A DNA stretch of 64,000 nt from Setoptus koraiensis (GCA_048013815.1 CM106586.1:6820001-6884000); one strand, 5' to 3'. Positions 1-11,388 are shown, numbered from the stretch's first letter. The notes: generated by a model not told the origin, from the sequence alone. Numbers and translations are program-made.

Positions 1-3000
1 TAACTGATAGAGTTCATGTTAGACGGCGCTTTCTTGCCTTCTATGATCAATGATGCAATCACTTTCAGAATCATCGGGTTCTCGATCTTTGCATTATAAT
101 CCAAACTGGTAGGCTGTTCTGGTCCCACTCCATTGATAGTTTGCCTCTCTGTAGGTTGATGCTGCTGGCCTAAGACAGTTGTAGACTCGATCAAAATCTG
201 ATATAATGCACGATAAGTTGTGAACGATAATGGGGTGAAGTTTTTCAAATTTTCACATAGCAACATAAACAGATTGTAGGGACCCATTACATCCTGTTTT
301 CTCTTTTGTGTGCTTTTACTTAAGAACAGGCCAAGTAAGCGCAGTGCCTGAACACGAACATCTTCGTTCGGAGAACTGATTAGTTTGAATATAACCTTGA
401 CACCCTGTTTAGAATCAAAAGCAGGTATCAGAGTAGCTGGATACTCATTCATCAAAGATTCGAGCATGTTGAGAACGTCCAGTAGATTCTCATCGTTGTT
501 GACGGTAGATAAATAATTGAGTATGCCTTGTAATTCATCGTGAGGTACAGTAGTAGATCGTAGTATCAGCTCCTTGACAAATAATAGAATATGAGACCTT
601 ATCTTGCATAGATCAGCGTAACTTGGCCTTAAAGATGTATCCTTTGCTTTCAACTGAATATCTTTCTCCTCTGCTAGCCAATAGTAATATTTTAATGCAT
701 GTAATGATTGCAGGACAGTTGACACACGTCTTATCTCGCCGAATAAAAAATCTGTACCATTTGAAGAGTTGTTATCATAGGATGAAGATCTCCAGTTTGA
801 TTGATCATTGACTAATTTTGATTGCAAATTCGATGCATTGGAAGAGGATGCGTATTGCTGATTGATGGCCATCAAGCCAGCAGAGGCGGAAGTCGTTGGC
901 GTATAGGCGCTTATGAAAGAGGTGCTATTACTAGTTTGATTCACAGTTCCAGTTGGACTTTCCATTGTTGAGTTACTCAAAGCTAGTACATGCTTAGTTC
1001 CATGGAGAAATTCTGTTGCCAAATAGGAATATAGATTGATTTGTAGTTTGGCATCTACATAAATCCACAAAGCTGGATTGAATAATATGTTATCCATGAG
1101 ATGCTTGAGCTGTAGAGAATCACCAGCCGTCTTAGAAGCAGTTATGAGTGTCCTAGTTAAATTGAGAAATATATCTAGTATTTGTTGCGTAAATATTTGA
1201 CGAGCGTTCTTTGTCAATGAACAAGCAATGATCACAAATCCATGACTTTGAATTATTTCGTTGGCAAACCAATGTGGAGAACATTCTAATAGATCACATA
1301 GGAATCCTATCAAAGTTGAACAAGCTTCTGCGTCACCTTTTGAAGCAAACACGTTAAGCAACGGAAATAGACTTCTAGCACATCCGATCGATTGCAATGT
1401 GGAACAAATGGGTTGAGTGACTATAGCCTTCGTCTGACCCAATAGTGCAGCATGAGGCGATGACATAAAGAAGTTTTGCGCGGAGTTTGACGTGGATGAT
1501 CTCAACGGGGCCGATTGAAGACACAGTGTTCCTCCGTCTACGGCCACGGGTGTATATAGACAAAATAGAGATGCAGACAACTTTTCTTCATATAATACCT
1601 TACTTATTTGCGATGGTAAATAAACCTGACTTTCATTACTATACTTAAATTGGCCCATGTATGAAGGACCTAATCTGTGGATGGCGCATATCTGAGCTGT
1701 GGTTAAGCTCTCATTGAACAAATATACCGCTGACATTTGACCGCAGAAGGAATTTAGCTCACTCCTATCTTGAGACATTGATCCAGATCCTCCAATGAAG
1801 CATTTATCAAATACTTCGTTTGTTTGCACTTGCCATGGCATTTCAATACTTGCAGATAATTGTCCATTTACATAAACTTTTATCTCAGATGCTCTCCATT
1901 TACTGATGTACGTTATTGCACAATAAACCCATTTATAGGATTGAAATTCATAAGCGACACAATGTTGAACACCTTTACCTTTGACTTTCATTGAGGTTAG
2001 CACGAGACAATTGCCTGTGAAATGAGCTGAATATCCAAGACCTGTTTTACTAGTTTTGAAACAAAATAAATATGGTTGTGAACTATTAACTTTTGGCTCT
2101 ATGCAGAACCACGTACTGAACGACCAGCCATTTTGGGTTGGCCACTTTTGGAATGGTGATAGTGCTATCATAGATCCTCTGGTTCCTGGGAATGCGAAAA
2201 ATGCGTGCGGTCGGTTTCGTTGATTCAGATTTGCATAGCGTACAAAATTGAGGAGCTTGGGATCATATTCACTGAATTTAACTATAGACTTTAACTCTTT
2301 AACATCACACGTATGAGAAATCAATAAATTTATCCATTCTCTCAAGAAATGTTTCATCAGACTTTCACCATTATCAGGGGCAGTTTTCATAGCAGTATTT
2401 GTAGGTGGACAAAGGCGCTGATCGTTCTTGGCATTATCGTTGCTGTGAAGTATTTGGTAAATACAAGGTACAAGGAGTCCACGTGCGGCATCCAAATTGA
2501 ATACTGATTTCTTAATTACAGCTATCAAGACACTTAGTAATTCTGAAACAATTTTTGGTGGTAATCTTTTTAGATGGTCTATGAAGAATGAATGTAAGGC
2601 AGGTGTACTTCTTATAGATAATAAATCATCGGTAGTCAAGATTCGCAATATAGAATCTGTCATATGACTTGCAGCATCGTTAGGGAGATTGGTTTGTTTG
2701 TGGATGTCAATCAGCCTTTCGCACAGTAAGTGCAGTCTCGACAACTCATCAAGATTGGGATCAATCTCATCATCTTTACTTGAGTTGTTATTGGATGGTA
2801 GATGCCCCAAAGAAGTATCTTTTTCTTTTTGAGTTTCTTGTTGTGAGTTTATTTCAGAATCACTGGAAATCTCTTTAACTTCCTCATTAGTAGACTGCGG
2901 AATGGTGGGCTCTGGGTTTTCGACACCTGAACTGTTGTTGTGACCGGTGGCACAGGTATCGGCCGACGCAAGAGAAGATGCATCCTGTTGGCCAGTAGCC

Positions 3001-3032
3001 TTAGGATCTTCTTGGCCCTGAGGGGTCGACAT
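1..3032 (-). CDS. NBEA: Neurobeachin/LRBA-family protein (rugose ortholog), N-terminal part
   Basis: Large BEACH-family scaffold involved in vesicle traffic and protein kinase A anchoring. The ATG is at 3032-3030 and the frame is open without interruption to the left edge, giving about 1010 residues with no intron; the C-terminal BEACH-WD40 part lies outside the window. Residues 1-100 are acidic and Ser/Asn/Gln-rich. From about residue 270 to 410 there is a concanavalin A-like fold typical of NBEA/LRBA, with FAFPG, KWPTQNGWSFSTWF, GYSAHFTGNCLVLTS, KGKGVQHCV and an INVNGQLS-like strand read as YVNGQLS. From about residue 530 the DUF4704-type armadillo region starts with KAIVTQPICS and continues to the edge. 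Invertebrates usually have one gene for the vertebrate NBEA/LRBA pair, so either name could apply. Members run to about 2800-3600 residues, so roughly a third is visible. Confidence 0.93.
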   Translation of the reverse strand, partial: MSTPQGQEDPKATGQQDASSLASADTCATGHNNSSGVENPEPTIPQSTNEEVKEISSDSEINSQQETQKEKDTSLGHLPSNNNSSKDDEIDPNLDELSRLHLLCERLIDIHKQTNLPNDAASHMTDSILRILTTDDLLSIRSTPALHSFFIDHLKRLPPKIVSELLSVLIAVIKKSVFNLDAARGLLVPCIYQILHSNDNAKNDQRLCPPTNTAMKTAPDNGESLMKHFLREWINLLISHTCDVKELKSIVKFSEYDPKLLNFVRYANLNQRNRPHAFFAFPGTRGSMIALSPFQKWPTQNGWSFSTWFCIEPKVNSSQPYLFCFKTSKTGLGYSAHFTGNCLVLTSMKVKGKGVQHCVAYEFQSYKWVYCAITYISKWRASEIKVYVNGQLSASIEMPWQVQTNEVFDKCFIGGSGSMSQDRSELNSFCGQMSAVYLFNESLTTAQICAIHRLGPSYMGQFKYSNESQVYLPSQISKVLYEEKLSASLFCLYTPVAVDGGTLCLQSAPLRSSTSNSAQNFFMSSPHAALLGQTKAIVTQPICSTLQSIGCARSLFPLLNVFASKGDAEACSTLIGFLCDLLECSPHWFANEIIQSHGFVIIACSLTKNARQIFTQQILDIFLNLTRTLITASKTAGDSLQLKHLMDNILFNPALWIYVDAKLQINLYSYLATEFLHGTKHVLALSNSTMESPTGTVNQTSNSTSFISAYTPTTSASAGLMAINQQYASSSNASNLQSKLVNDQSNWRSSSYDNNSSNGTDFLFGEIRRVSTVLQSLHALKYYYWLAEEKDIQLKAKDTSLRPSYADLCKIRSHILLFVKELILRSTTVPHDELQGILNYLSTVNNDENLLDVLNMLESLMNEYPATLIPAFDSKQGVKVIFKLISSPNEDVRVQALRLLGLFLSKSTQKRKQDVMGPYNLFMLLCENLKNFTPLSFTTYRALYQILIESTTVLGQQHQPTERQTINGVGPEQPTSLDYNAKIENPMILKVIASLIIEGKKAPSNMNSIS

Positions 3033-6031
3033 TTCTGTTTTCACTACTATTGCTTGGTGGCAATTTTTCAGGAGTGAAAAATTGTGCCTCGTTTGTGCGG
3101 ATTGAAAAAAAAAATGAAGAAAATAGAGTTCTAATATTGCCTCTGCTGTTTAATATTCACATGGATCGAGATTTATCTTTGCGGTAATTGGATATAGCCG
3201 TTACGTGTGACGCTTAAGTGACTATCTTATGTATCTCCTACTGTGTACTCCAGATAAGATTTCGCGCTTTTATGTCGGAGATGTAGCTACTGTTGAAGAA
3301 ATTGCAAATTTGTTTTGGCGAAAAATATTCTTATATATTTGACCATTCGTTAGATGGGAGTCAAGAATATAATAAGAGTTTTAGTGTTTATTCCTCATAG
3401 ACAAATACTGATGTAAATAGTATTGTTATCCATCTGTCTATACGTGTTAATACATTGTTTGTGTGTGAGTGTCAGTGTGCGTTTGTGTGTGTGTGTGTTG
3501 TCGTCAATTGTTCAATTATAATTATGATCGACATGTTATAATGATGCTAAAGGTGACTAATACCATTCAAGCTGTGTCACATTCGGCAAGCTTGAACAAT
3601 GTTGTCTACTGTAACATTAATGTTATAATAAGTGGTTGTCCCTATCTCTTTCTAAATATGTAAGTATTCTGCTATGTTTGTTGCCATCCCACTAAAGCTG
3701 AACAGTTGGCTTGCAATAATTCCTCTATCTATTGATTCAATATTATTAATTGGTAATTAAATCATATAGATAATCATTGTGATGATGTCAAATCAACAAT
3801 ATTAATATAGATCATGATTGATTTCAATTACTGTCTATCTAATATCTACATTGACAAGTGGTGGCACACTTGACTACTGTTCGCATACTACAATACTTTT
3901 GTATAGTGATATCATTGTAGAGAGCTGCTGTTGCCGTTGCGGTCCGATGACTCGCCCATCTGGGGTATACCCAGTCACTCAAATGGACCGCTCGCACAAA
4001 TCATTGCGCTGGCTTCTGAGCGAGTCTGTAGCTGAGAACGACGAATTGTCCCCCTGTAGCTCCAGTTTCAATCTTACACTTTTCAGCATATGAGGGCAGT
4101 TCTTGCGTGCATTTGCACATACTTTTGCGTGCGCGAGTGTTTTCACTGCAAGAAAGCAGTAGTTATCATACTGTCCGCGAGGGAAACATTATTGTTCTTT
4201 TTGTTGGCATTGTGCTCACTAAAGTGGATACTGCACACAAGTTGGCTTCAGTGGACCAAGTTTGGACGCTCTCGTTTCAATAAAACGGCTTTATCTAATG
4301 ATAATTGTTTGCTTATGTGTGATCGAAAGAATATACAAGTTAGACAGTCAGTAGCAGTTTGAGAAATCCAATTCATTTCTAAACAAGCGCGACACACACA
4401 GACATAATTGTTACGTAAACAAATATTATCTGTCCGATTCTAGTGGACTTCGAAATGAAGTGCTAGTAGTTTCTCTCTCCACGACAAGCGAGCAAGTTGT
4501 GTTGGAGCTTTACTTCTGTACAATAATGAAACTGTATAAGATTTACCCAATACAAAGTGAAAGCACACACAATCTGTAGATGCAAGTGTAGATCAAGGTG
4601 TTCAGGATGTTGGCCAGAGCCTATTTCAGAGCCATTGTTTGACCGCATCAATCAAAGTGTATGCGTGTCTTGCTATAACCTTTAGATGACCATGACAGCA
4701 CCATGATGAAAATCATACTACAACGATTGCACATATCGTGTCGATTTGTTGTGAATACAAACTAGCTCACACTAATCAACCAGATCAATATTGATCGTAA
4801 ACACAGGGATTAATCATATAGGCATCGTTTGAGAGTATCGTTTGGGTGGCAGCCTGCAAACTTTTGGCTATACTTATCGCACAGTACAATGTGAAGAGTG
4901 TGCATGTCCTCGTCTGCATTAGTTTATTTTACCACTGTCTAATTATCATCGTAGCGTCATGCTTCCTAATCCTTGCACAAACAGGTGTGTAGAATGCCGT
5001 TACGAAAGAGTTATATGAAGGATATGATATCATCATCATAAAAATAATAATAATAAAAAAAAAATGTAGGAATATACACACATGATGCAATGCATGTATA
5101 TTTCCATACTCACATTACATTTGGGTGCGGGAGATGGCGCCAATGTAGCCTGATGAAAAACACATCGCCGCGCTTCACAGCGCTGCAGAGATCTCACGAA
5201 CTCATCCTGTGACTCACAGAAGAACTTTTGGTTTTTGGGCACAGTTTTGGAACAAATGCACACAAATGCCTAACAAATATGCCTCTAAATGCAATGCAAT
5301 TAGGCCACGCAAAACATACACAGTTGTACTGTGTGCAATTATGGGATATGATGAGCCCACTGATTGTTGTGCCCCTACCATTGCTGTGCCATCATTAGTT
5401 GTAACCCTTGACGAGTTTACCATTACACGCACACACACACACACACACCAAACACCTGAGCTCGAAAAACAATCAACATTGAAAACAATGCAAAAAAGGC
5501 AAGGAAAAGAGCAGGATAAAACTAGATGTTGGCCTCGTGCTAACGGATTATCCATGGATTATCATCATTATTACTAATTATCACAGTGATTGCCCAGGAC
5601 ACATTACATCTCTTGACATCATTCATTGGACTGCAGTTATCAAATTATATTATATATTCAAAGCACCTATATTACCATTATAATTAGTATTATTCGTTTT
5701 AGCAACCAATCATATTTATTGCTACAGAAGCTGGATCTACTGTGACCAATTAGAATATTGTTTTGGCATCACTATACAGGATATAACATTATCCAATTAT
5801 CAGTAACAAGATAAAGGGTGTTCGCAAGTAATTTTTTTTTTTACGGCGAAAACTGTAGCACTGTGTAGCCTTGTCCTCGGTTCGAAAGTCACATGGAAAA
5901 TACACTGAAGAAGGGAGCATAGCCTTTTCAGTTCATTTGCAAATCTATTAGTGAACACCCTATATTTATTGGCCGTCAATATAACATTTATGACTATCAT
6001 ATTGCCGTTGTTCGTCAACATAAAATAATAG
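3033..6031. other. Intergenic spacer between divergent neurobeachin and capping enzyme genes
   Basis: AT-rich spacer holding the promoters of both flanking genes. I see a TG-rich run near 3465-3502, a CA microsatellite near 5429-5449 and the MITE-like element at 5814-5962. Overlapping ORFs on both strands at 5209-5577 have no recognisable domain. No convincing gene is seen. Confidence 0.6.
5814..5962. mobile_element. MITE-like element (Tc1/mariner type, candidate)
   Basis: A 149-bp segment is bounded by short inverted repeats: AGGGTGTTC at 5815-5823 and GAACACCCT at 5953-5961. TA dinucleotides at 5812-5813 and 5963-5964 could be the target duplication. The inner 10 bp of the ends match only partly. 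There is no coding capacity. It ends about 70 bp before the capping enzyme start codon, so it may sit in the promoter or 5' UTR. A chance inverted repeat is possible. Confidence 0.4.
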
Positions 6032-7786
6032 ATGGGCTCCGTCTACAGGCCATCATTTAGTGGTGGCTCTTCTGGTGAGAAGAGGCCTCCTAGATGGCTC
6101 GATTGTCCTCGGAATGGAGAAATGATTGATGATACATTTATAGCCTTTAAGACCCCGCTCAATGAACAATACTCAGTGCCACAAGCCAATTTATTCACGC
6201 CTGAAATGTTCATTGCAAAAATGAAAGAGGACAAAGTAGACATTGGACTTTGGATAAGTCTCACATATACTGAACGTTACTATGATACAAGTTCATTGGA
6301 AGACCATCAAATTAAATATTTTCACATCGAATGTAGGGGCCACGGTCAGGCTCCGACGCACGAGGAAACCCAAAAATTCAATATTGTTTGCGAGAAATTT
6401 CTCGCTAAAAATCCTAAAAAAGCCATAGTGGTACACTGTACGCATGGATTCAACAGATCTGGTTTTATGATTTGTTCCTACTTATACGAAAAAAGAGAAT
6501 GGCCTATAGATGCTGCAATCAATTGTTTTGCTAAGAAACGACCCCCTGGCATCTACAAGCAATCTTACCTTGATGAATTGATTGAAAGATATGGCGATCC
6601 AGAGGAAGATGAAAAAATTCCTGCACCAGAGAAACCTCTTTGGTGTTTAGAGGATGTTAATGGCGATCTAGATGATGATGGTCTTATGAATGACTCAAAG
6701 CGGGACTTAGAATCTCAAGATTACCTTGGTGGCAATAATGAGTTCATGGAAGGAGTCTCCGGTGTCTATAAGGTTAATGATAAGTCTACCTATAACAGGG
6801 TATGGGCAAAGTGCATGCAAATGTGCCAATGGGAAGCGCAACCACGAGTTAAATTTCCTGGCTGTCAGCCAGTATCTATGGATCAAACCAATATCGCAAG
6901 AATATTAGCTGAACCATATAAGGTTAGTTGGAAAGCTGACGGGTGTAGATATATGATGCTAATTGAAGAAAAGGATAAAATATTTTTTCTAGCTAGGAAT
7001 CAGGTGGCATATCAAGTGGATGGATTGACTTTCCCCCGTAAAGATAACTTAGATGATCACCTCGACAATACATTAGTTGATGGAGAAATGGTGATTGATG
7101 TAGATAAAAACAACAGAATACCCAGATTTCTCATCTATGACATAATAAGCCTCCGCTCACACACAGTGGGCGCATTGAACTTCGACAAACGATACAGATT
7201 GATAAAAGACGAACTCATAAATCCCAGAGAACATGCTAAACAAAAATTGAAAATTTCTCGTGAAAGAGAACCGTTTGGTGTTAGGCTAAAAGGTTTCTGG
7301 GATTTAGCTCAAACTGAGTTTGTTCTCGAGATGAAACTGTCTCACGAGAGTGACGGATTAATTTTTCAGCCCGTTTCAGACCCCTATATCTGTGGGCCAT
7401 GTGATAAGGTGCTGAAATGGAAACCCCCAAGTCATAATTCAATTGATTTTAGATTAAGTATCATTGAAGAGCGAAGACAAGGTATGTTGCCACATCGTGT
7501 TGGCTTACTATTTGTGTGCGACAACTCTGCAAAATTTGGTACAATTCATGTTACTAATGATCTCGAAAAGTATAATGGAAAGATTATTGAATGTACATTA
7601 GATTTAGAGAAGAGGCAATGGAAGGTGATGCGTGAAAGAACGGACAAGTTAACCGCAAACACTTACAACACTGCAAATGCCGTCAAGAGATCTATGTTGC
7701 ATCCTGTAACGAAAGAATTTTTATTAGAAAAGATCCGCAAGGGGGTAAGAAAAGATCCGGAAGTTAGAAGAAATCCGGAAGAATAG
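6032..7786 (+). CDS. RNGTT: Bifunctional mRNA capping enzyme (RNA 5'-triphosphatase / guanylyltransferase)
   Basis: Nuclear enzyme that adds the GMP cap to nascent RNA polymerase II transcripts. The single-exon ORF encodes 584 residues, close to the metazoan length of about 600. The N-terminal phosphatase domain (about 15-190) carries the Cys-phosphatase loop HCTHGFNRS with Cys136 and Arg142. The nucleotidyltransferase domain (about 245-570) carries the active-site motif KADG with Lys301, the GMP-binding DGEM and DGLIFQP motifs, and the LKWKPP motif. An acidic linker (about 190-235) joins them, as in animals. In-frame stops lie immediately upstream of the ATG, fixing the start. An AATAAA polyadenylation signal lies at 7810-7815, 24 nt past the stop. 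The absence of introns in a gene usually rich in them fits intron loss in this lineage. Confidence 0.97.
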   Translation: MGSVYRPSFSGGSSGEKRPPRWLDCPRNGEMIDDTFIAFKTPLNEQYSVPQANLFTPEMFIAKMKEDKVDIGLWISLTYTERYYDTSSLEDHQIKYFHIECRGHGQAPTHEETQKFNIVCEKFLAKNPKKAIVVHCTHGFNRSGFMICSYLYEKREWPIDAAINCFAKKRPPGIYKQSYLDELIERYGDPEEDEKIPAPEKPLWCLEDVNGDLDDDGLMNDSKRDLESQDYLGGNNEFMEGVSGVYKVNDKSTYNRVWAKCMQMCQWEAQPRVKFPGCQPVSMDQTNIARILAEPYKVSWKADGCRYMMLIEEKDKIFFLARNQVAYQVDGLTFPRKDNLDDHLDNTLVDGEMVIDVDKNNRIPRFLIYDIISLRSHTVGALNFDKRYRLIKDELINPREHAKQKLKISREREPFGVRLKGFWDLAQTEFVLEMKLSHESDGLIFQPVSDPYICGPCDKVLKWKPPSHNSIDFRLSIIEERRQGMLPHRVGLLFVCDNSAKFGTIHVTNDLEKYNGKIIECTLDLEKRQWKVMRERTDKLTANTYNTANAVKRSMLHPVTKEFLLEKIRKGVRKDPEVRRNPEE

Positions 7787-7809
7787 ATAGTACCAATATT
7801 ATAATAACA

Positions 7810-7815
7810 AATAAA
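7810..7815 (+). terminator. Polyadenylation signal of the capping enzyme gene
   Basis: Canonical AATAAA 24 nt downstream of the stop codon in an AT-rich stretch; it fits a short 3' UTR. Confidence 0.6.
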
Positions 7816-7872
7816 TATTTATATATAAATATATACATATACCTAGACAATGTCGAACTTTATATTGATTTA

Positions 7873-8070
7873 TCATATCAAATCAGTAATCAAACGGTCA
7901 ACAAAGCTTATATCAGGAATAGTGATTAGCTGATTGTTTTCGGTAGATGCTGTATGAATATTACATGTATAGTGGTTTTGTTCACAGATAGAATGTTTGT
8001 CCTCAAAAAGGAAAACAAATCTGTATAATACTTCGTTGATTGTTATTCGATTGAGAACGCTTTCCGACAT
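7873..8070 (-). CDS. Small hypothetical protein, 65 residues
   Basis: ATG at 8070, stop at 7873. The protein starts MSESVLNRITINEVLYRFVF, has mixed charged and hydrophobic residues, three Cys and no repeats, so it does not look like a composition artefact. I do not recognise the family and see no signal peptide or clear membrane span. It converges tail-to-tail with the capping enzyme (stop codons 86 bp apart) and is divergent from the candidate gene starting at 8295, which suggests a shared promoter in the 224-bp gap. It could be a chance ORF in AT-rich DNA. Confidence 0.4.
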   Translation of the reverse strand: MSESVLNRITINEVLYRFVFLFEDKHSICEQNHYTCNIHTASTENNQLITIPDISFVDRLITDLI

Positions 8071-8294
8071 TGCTGACTAATATAAACAGTCGAAGCCTAC
8101 CATACACTTAACAGAGAGACAGTCTAAAATGAAGTTGGTTATCAAATTGTGGCTAGCACAGTAGATTAAAATCAACAATGGACAATGGGAAGAGCTACCA
8201 ATTGTTGCTTTCGGATTTCGATTCTCTGTACACATTTTATATCTCTAGAGTTATATTGATATTGTGTCGTTATTTATATTGCATATCGATATAA

Positions 8295-8717
8295 ATGAGT
8301 GAAAAAGCTGGAAAGCATTTGATTGTTCCAAAGTTCAGATTCACAACAATTCCACCGGCAACACTACATATCCAAGTTGGACAGTCCAATGTGAGTGAAT
8401 AGTGCTCTCACTGTTTGCCTGACTGACTGGCCGGATTGGTTGGTTGTTATGTACAATAGCACCAAATCATGTTGCGTCAATGTATTAAACGCAGTCCACC
8501 ATGAATAGACAGGTTGAAGTCATCAAATAGAAACGATCGATCATACACGGCTCGGTGTGTGAGTTGTTCTTGAAAAGGTTTGATTTGATTGAAATTCATC
8601 ATTAGAGCTGGTAATTTATATAGATATGAGAACTATCTGTCTCTGTATCTCTTCGTCTTTTAACAGCGCCGGACAGATCAGTCCAGTCTGCCTTTCAATC
8701 AATTATATATATTATAA
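8295..8717 (+). CDS. Candidate two-exon microprotein gene, 48 residues
   Basis: Exon A (8295-8390, 32 codons) starts MSEKAGKHLIVPKFRFTTIP and meets a consensus donor GTGAGT at 8391. A strong pyrimidine-rich acceptor ending TTTTAACAG at 8666 opens exon B (8667-8717), which keeps phase 0 and adds 16 residues ending in LYIL before TAA. The intron would be 276 nt. Without splicing the ORF stops after three more codons. I do not recognise the product. Good splice sites on both sides argue for a transcribed locus, but exon B could be the start of a longer alternative form. Confidence 0.35.
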
Positions 8718-9204
8718 TCCGCAGTTGGCCAAATGTGGTTTGTGTGTGTGTGTGAGCAATGGAGAGAGAAAGATGATCATTAGATGATCATTTAGTTACT
8801 TCACAAATTTATTCGCATAATTTAGTTGGCGCAGCAATCTTCATCATTACGACGGCACGATTTCAGATTTGACTCATGTAGTTGTATTTAAATTTTACAC
8901 TATGAAGCATATTGCAACAAACGAAATAATCTCTCCGCAGTGTTTCTAGATCATGTATAGTTCACATGTATTTGGTTGCACGATGTGTTCTCGCAGCTCT
9001 CTTCACCGGACTCTGGCTATAAATTTTCCGATGAACTAATAGTTGTGGCGAGGGCTCGCGATACGATGGTGCTAGTTTCGGCGAGCCAACAATAAATAGT
9101 GATAATGGTAGTGGCTAGCCTGAGGTATAAGTGTTGTTGTGATTGTGTTAACAAACATGTTAATAATAAATACGCTGATAGTGGAATACTGTTCGCAAAT
9201 ATAA
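8718..9204. other. Spacer with no recognised gene
   Basis: AT-rich; a short TG run near 8740-8753. I see no coding sequence or structured repeat. Confidence 0.5.
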
Positions 9205-9567
9205 TTACGTGGCAGTGTCGTCACTCTTGGAATTATCGTGTTCTGGTCTATTGGTGGTACGGTCTTGCTTTTCTTGTTTTAGGAGTTTCTCGGCAAGAAA
9301 AGCCTGCTTCTCATATTGACTCATGAGGGATATTCGTAGTCTGTCGAACCAGTTCACGTAGACAATTTTTCCGTCCACATGATAGGTAGTTCTGGTTTTG
9401 GTGCGTTTATGTTTGGCCTTGGGCCTGGTTTGTTTTTGATTCTGGCCAGTCTTGGGCGCCCCCTCCGTTGCAGCGCCCAATCTCTGATCGGCGCTGTCGG
9501 AGTTGGAATTTGAGTTTGTTGGATCTTGCGCTGACGAAGCTCGAGTATCGACGTTTGCCTTGTCCAT
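9205..9567 (-). CDS. Hypothetical small basic protein, 120 residues
   Basis: ATG at 9567, stop at 9205. The N-terminal half (1-70) is Ser/Asn/Gln/Lys-rich and basic, likely disordered. Residues about 75-105 form a compact segment, TTYHVDGKIVYVNWFDRLRI followed by an amphipathic helix (SLMSQYEKQAFLAEKLLKQE), that looks like a conserved core. The tail is acidic. I cannot name the family. The order in the core is unlike a random ORF, and no other gene overlaps it. Confidence 0.6.
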   Translation of the reverse strand: MDKANVDTRASSAQDPTNSNSNSDSADQRLGAATEGAPKTGQNQKQTRPKAKHKRTKTRTTYHVDGKIVYVNWFDRLRISLMSQYEKQAFLAEKLLKQEKQDRTTNRPEHDNSKSDDTAT

Positions 9568-11388
9568 TGTTGTTCTTTAGTTTTCAGTTGATACTACCTT
9601 GGTGCGATTTCAATTATATTTTAAGCAAACAATTTCCGTTCATGTCGATACTATCATTTAATCACTGCTACGTTTAAAATTTATCTGTTGTTGTTGTCGG
9701 TTGATTGTTTGCCGGGTTGTTTGCGCTTCATAAAAGTTAGTTGCCCGCTCAATGATAGCCTTCTAAATGATTAACAATAGTCAGTTGTGTCTTCTCAATG
9801 GGAATACTCTTGTATGATGATTGTGATTCAGTATGTAGATTATGATTGCTGATTGAAATGATTGGACATGATTGAATGACAACTATCGCCAAATGTATGC
9901 AAGCAAGAAAACAGAGAATAATGCTCTTACCGTGACCATCGCCAATATCCGTCCTATGTTATGCAATATCACCTTCTCGCAACAAAAACATCCATATGAA
10001 CCTACTCCGATGCAATGTATGTGTAGATGTAAGAGGGGCGTGACCAACTGGCACCTAGTGCGACTGCCCGGAAAATATCCTCTGTTTAGATTGTTGGGCT
10101 ATAAACATAAATGAGGCGAGCAAATTTTAGCCATTCACTCGCGAATAGCATTTGTTTGTGGCGTCGATGTTTGCCTGCATATTACAAACCAGTGATCTGG
10201 ACAATTCGAGATATTGCGATTGAATAATGTTACCGCGATTCACATCGATCTGGACATGGCCACATGTAGTTGCCGTCTACGATGGTGAAAAGTGAACACC
10301 GAAGAGCGAGAGGGGGAGAGAGAGAGCCATTCAATTATATGTCTGCTTTTCAGCAAACCATTACATAATAAACAAGCTTGCCTATGAGTGCACTTGTAAC
10401 CGATCTGTTTCGTTTTACGTAAAGCGAATGCAACTTTTGCACATCTTGAAAATTGCTTGTTAGGCGCAAAACAACTACTATCATTGTTGTTATGCTAGAT
10501 AGTGAAAACTTTTTTCTTCGCTATATTCATCCCAGTGAGATTTATCCATCCAGATATGTGATCGTGCCTGTCTGTTGCACAACAAATCTATTGTTGCCAC
10601 TCCAAATCTCGGCTAAGCTCTCTTGTTGTTACCTTGCCTATGTTAATACGAAAGAAAAAGACACACACACACAATAACACTTTGTGAGAATTTTTCTTTT
10701 CACTCTTCTCATACATGTTATGCTTATGTGACAGCTTCGATCTATTCCATTTAGACTTTACTAACTGCTAGCACAAGTGGCAGTGTTGCTGCTGCTGACT
10801 CAACTATTAGTTCAACTTGTCAAGGTGTCCACTCTACATTCAACTAAACCTTACATTGCTTGGCCTATTTTTAAAACGATCAATGTCAATCTGCCATAAG
10901 TCACCAAACTCTTGCCGATCATTTGCAAACACACACGGTTGTCTCGAAAAGAACACATTGTCTTTTACGAAAAAGAATTGACTCAAAGATTGGTATTAGT
11001 GTGAGTTGCTGACAAGGAAGGCATAGTTAGACCATTTTGAACAACTCGGCAATGGTTGCCCATCTCAGTGTAGAATAGTTCGTGTCTAGAGGATACAGGT
11101 TTTTTGGATAATCATTGTGACACGCAACTGCCTGCAGTGACCAATAAGCCTCTGAGTATTTAATGAGAGTTCATTCGCTTTGAGCATTATTCTTTGTAGC
11201 ATCATCACTTCGAGATATTCAACTTTGTGCAATACTCGAAAAAGAATCATCATTTATTCAACCAGATCAAGGTGAAACTGATGCTCTTCGAGCACCGTGT
11301 CCAGTTTTTTTATCAATCCAAATTTGTTTCAATGTAAAAATTCGGCATAGTGGAAATCAAATAGAAAACTCTTTTGTTGTTCCTAATT
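9568..11388. other. Intergenic spacer upstream of the small gene and downstream of PUF60
   Basis: AT-rich with a GA run near 10308-10326 and a CA run near 10661-10673. A TTACGTAA palindrome lies at 10415-10422. ORFs at 9872-10114 and 10453-10677 have no recognisable domain. An AATAAA (plus-strand TTTATT at 11253-11258) may end the PUF60 transcript. Confidence 0.5.
11253..11258 (-). terminator. Possible polyadenylation signal of PUF60
   Basis: AATAAA on the minus strand about 130 nt past the PUF60 stop codon. Confidence 0.4.

Noticed and set aside
5209-5577. 122-codon plus ORF and 113-codon minus ORF on the same stretch
   Set aside because: Neither has a known domain, both include a translated CA repeat, and they overlap almost fully.
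5878-5890. GGTTCGAAAGT resembling a tRNA B box
   Set aside because: No matching A box or acceptor stem around it; it lies inside the MITE-like element.
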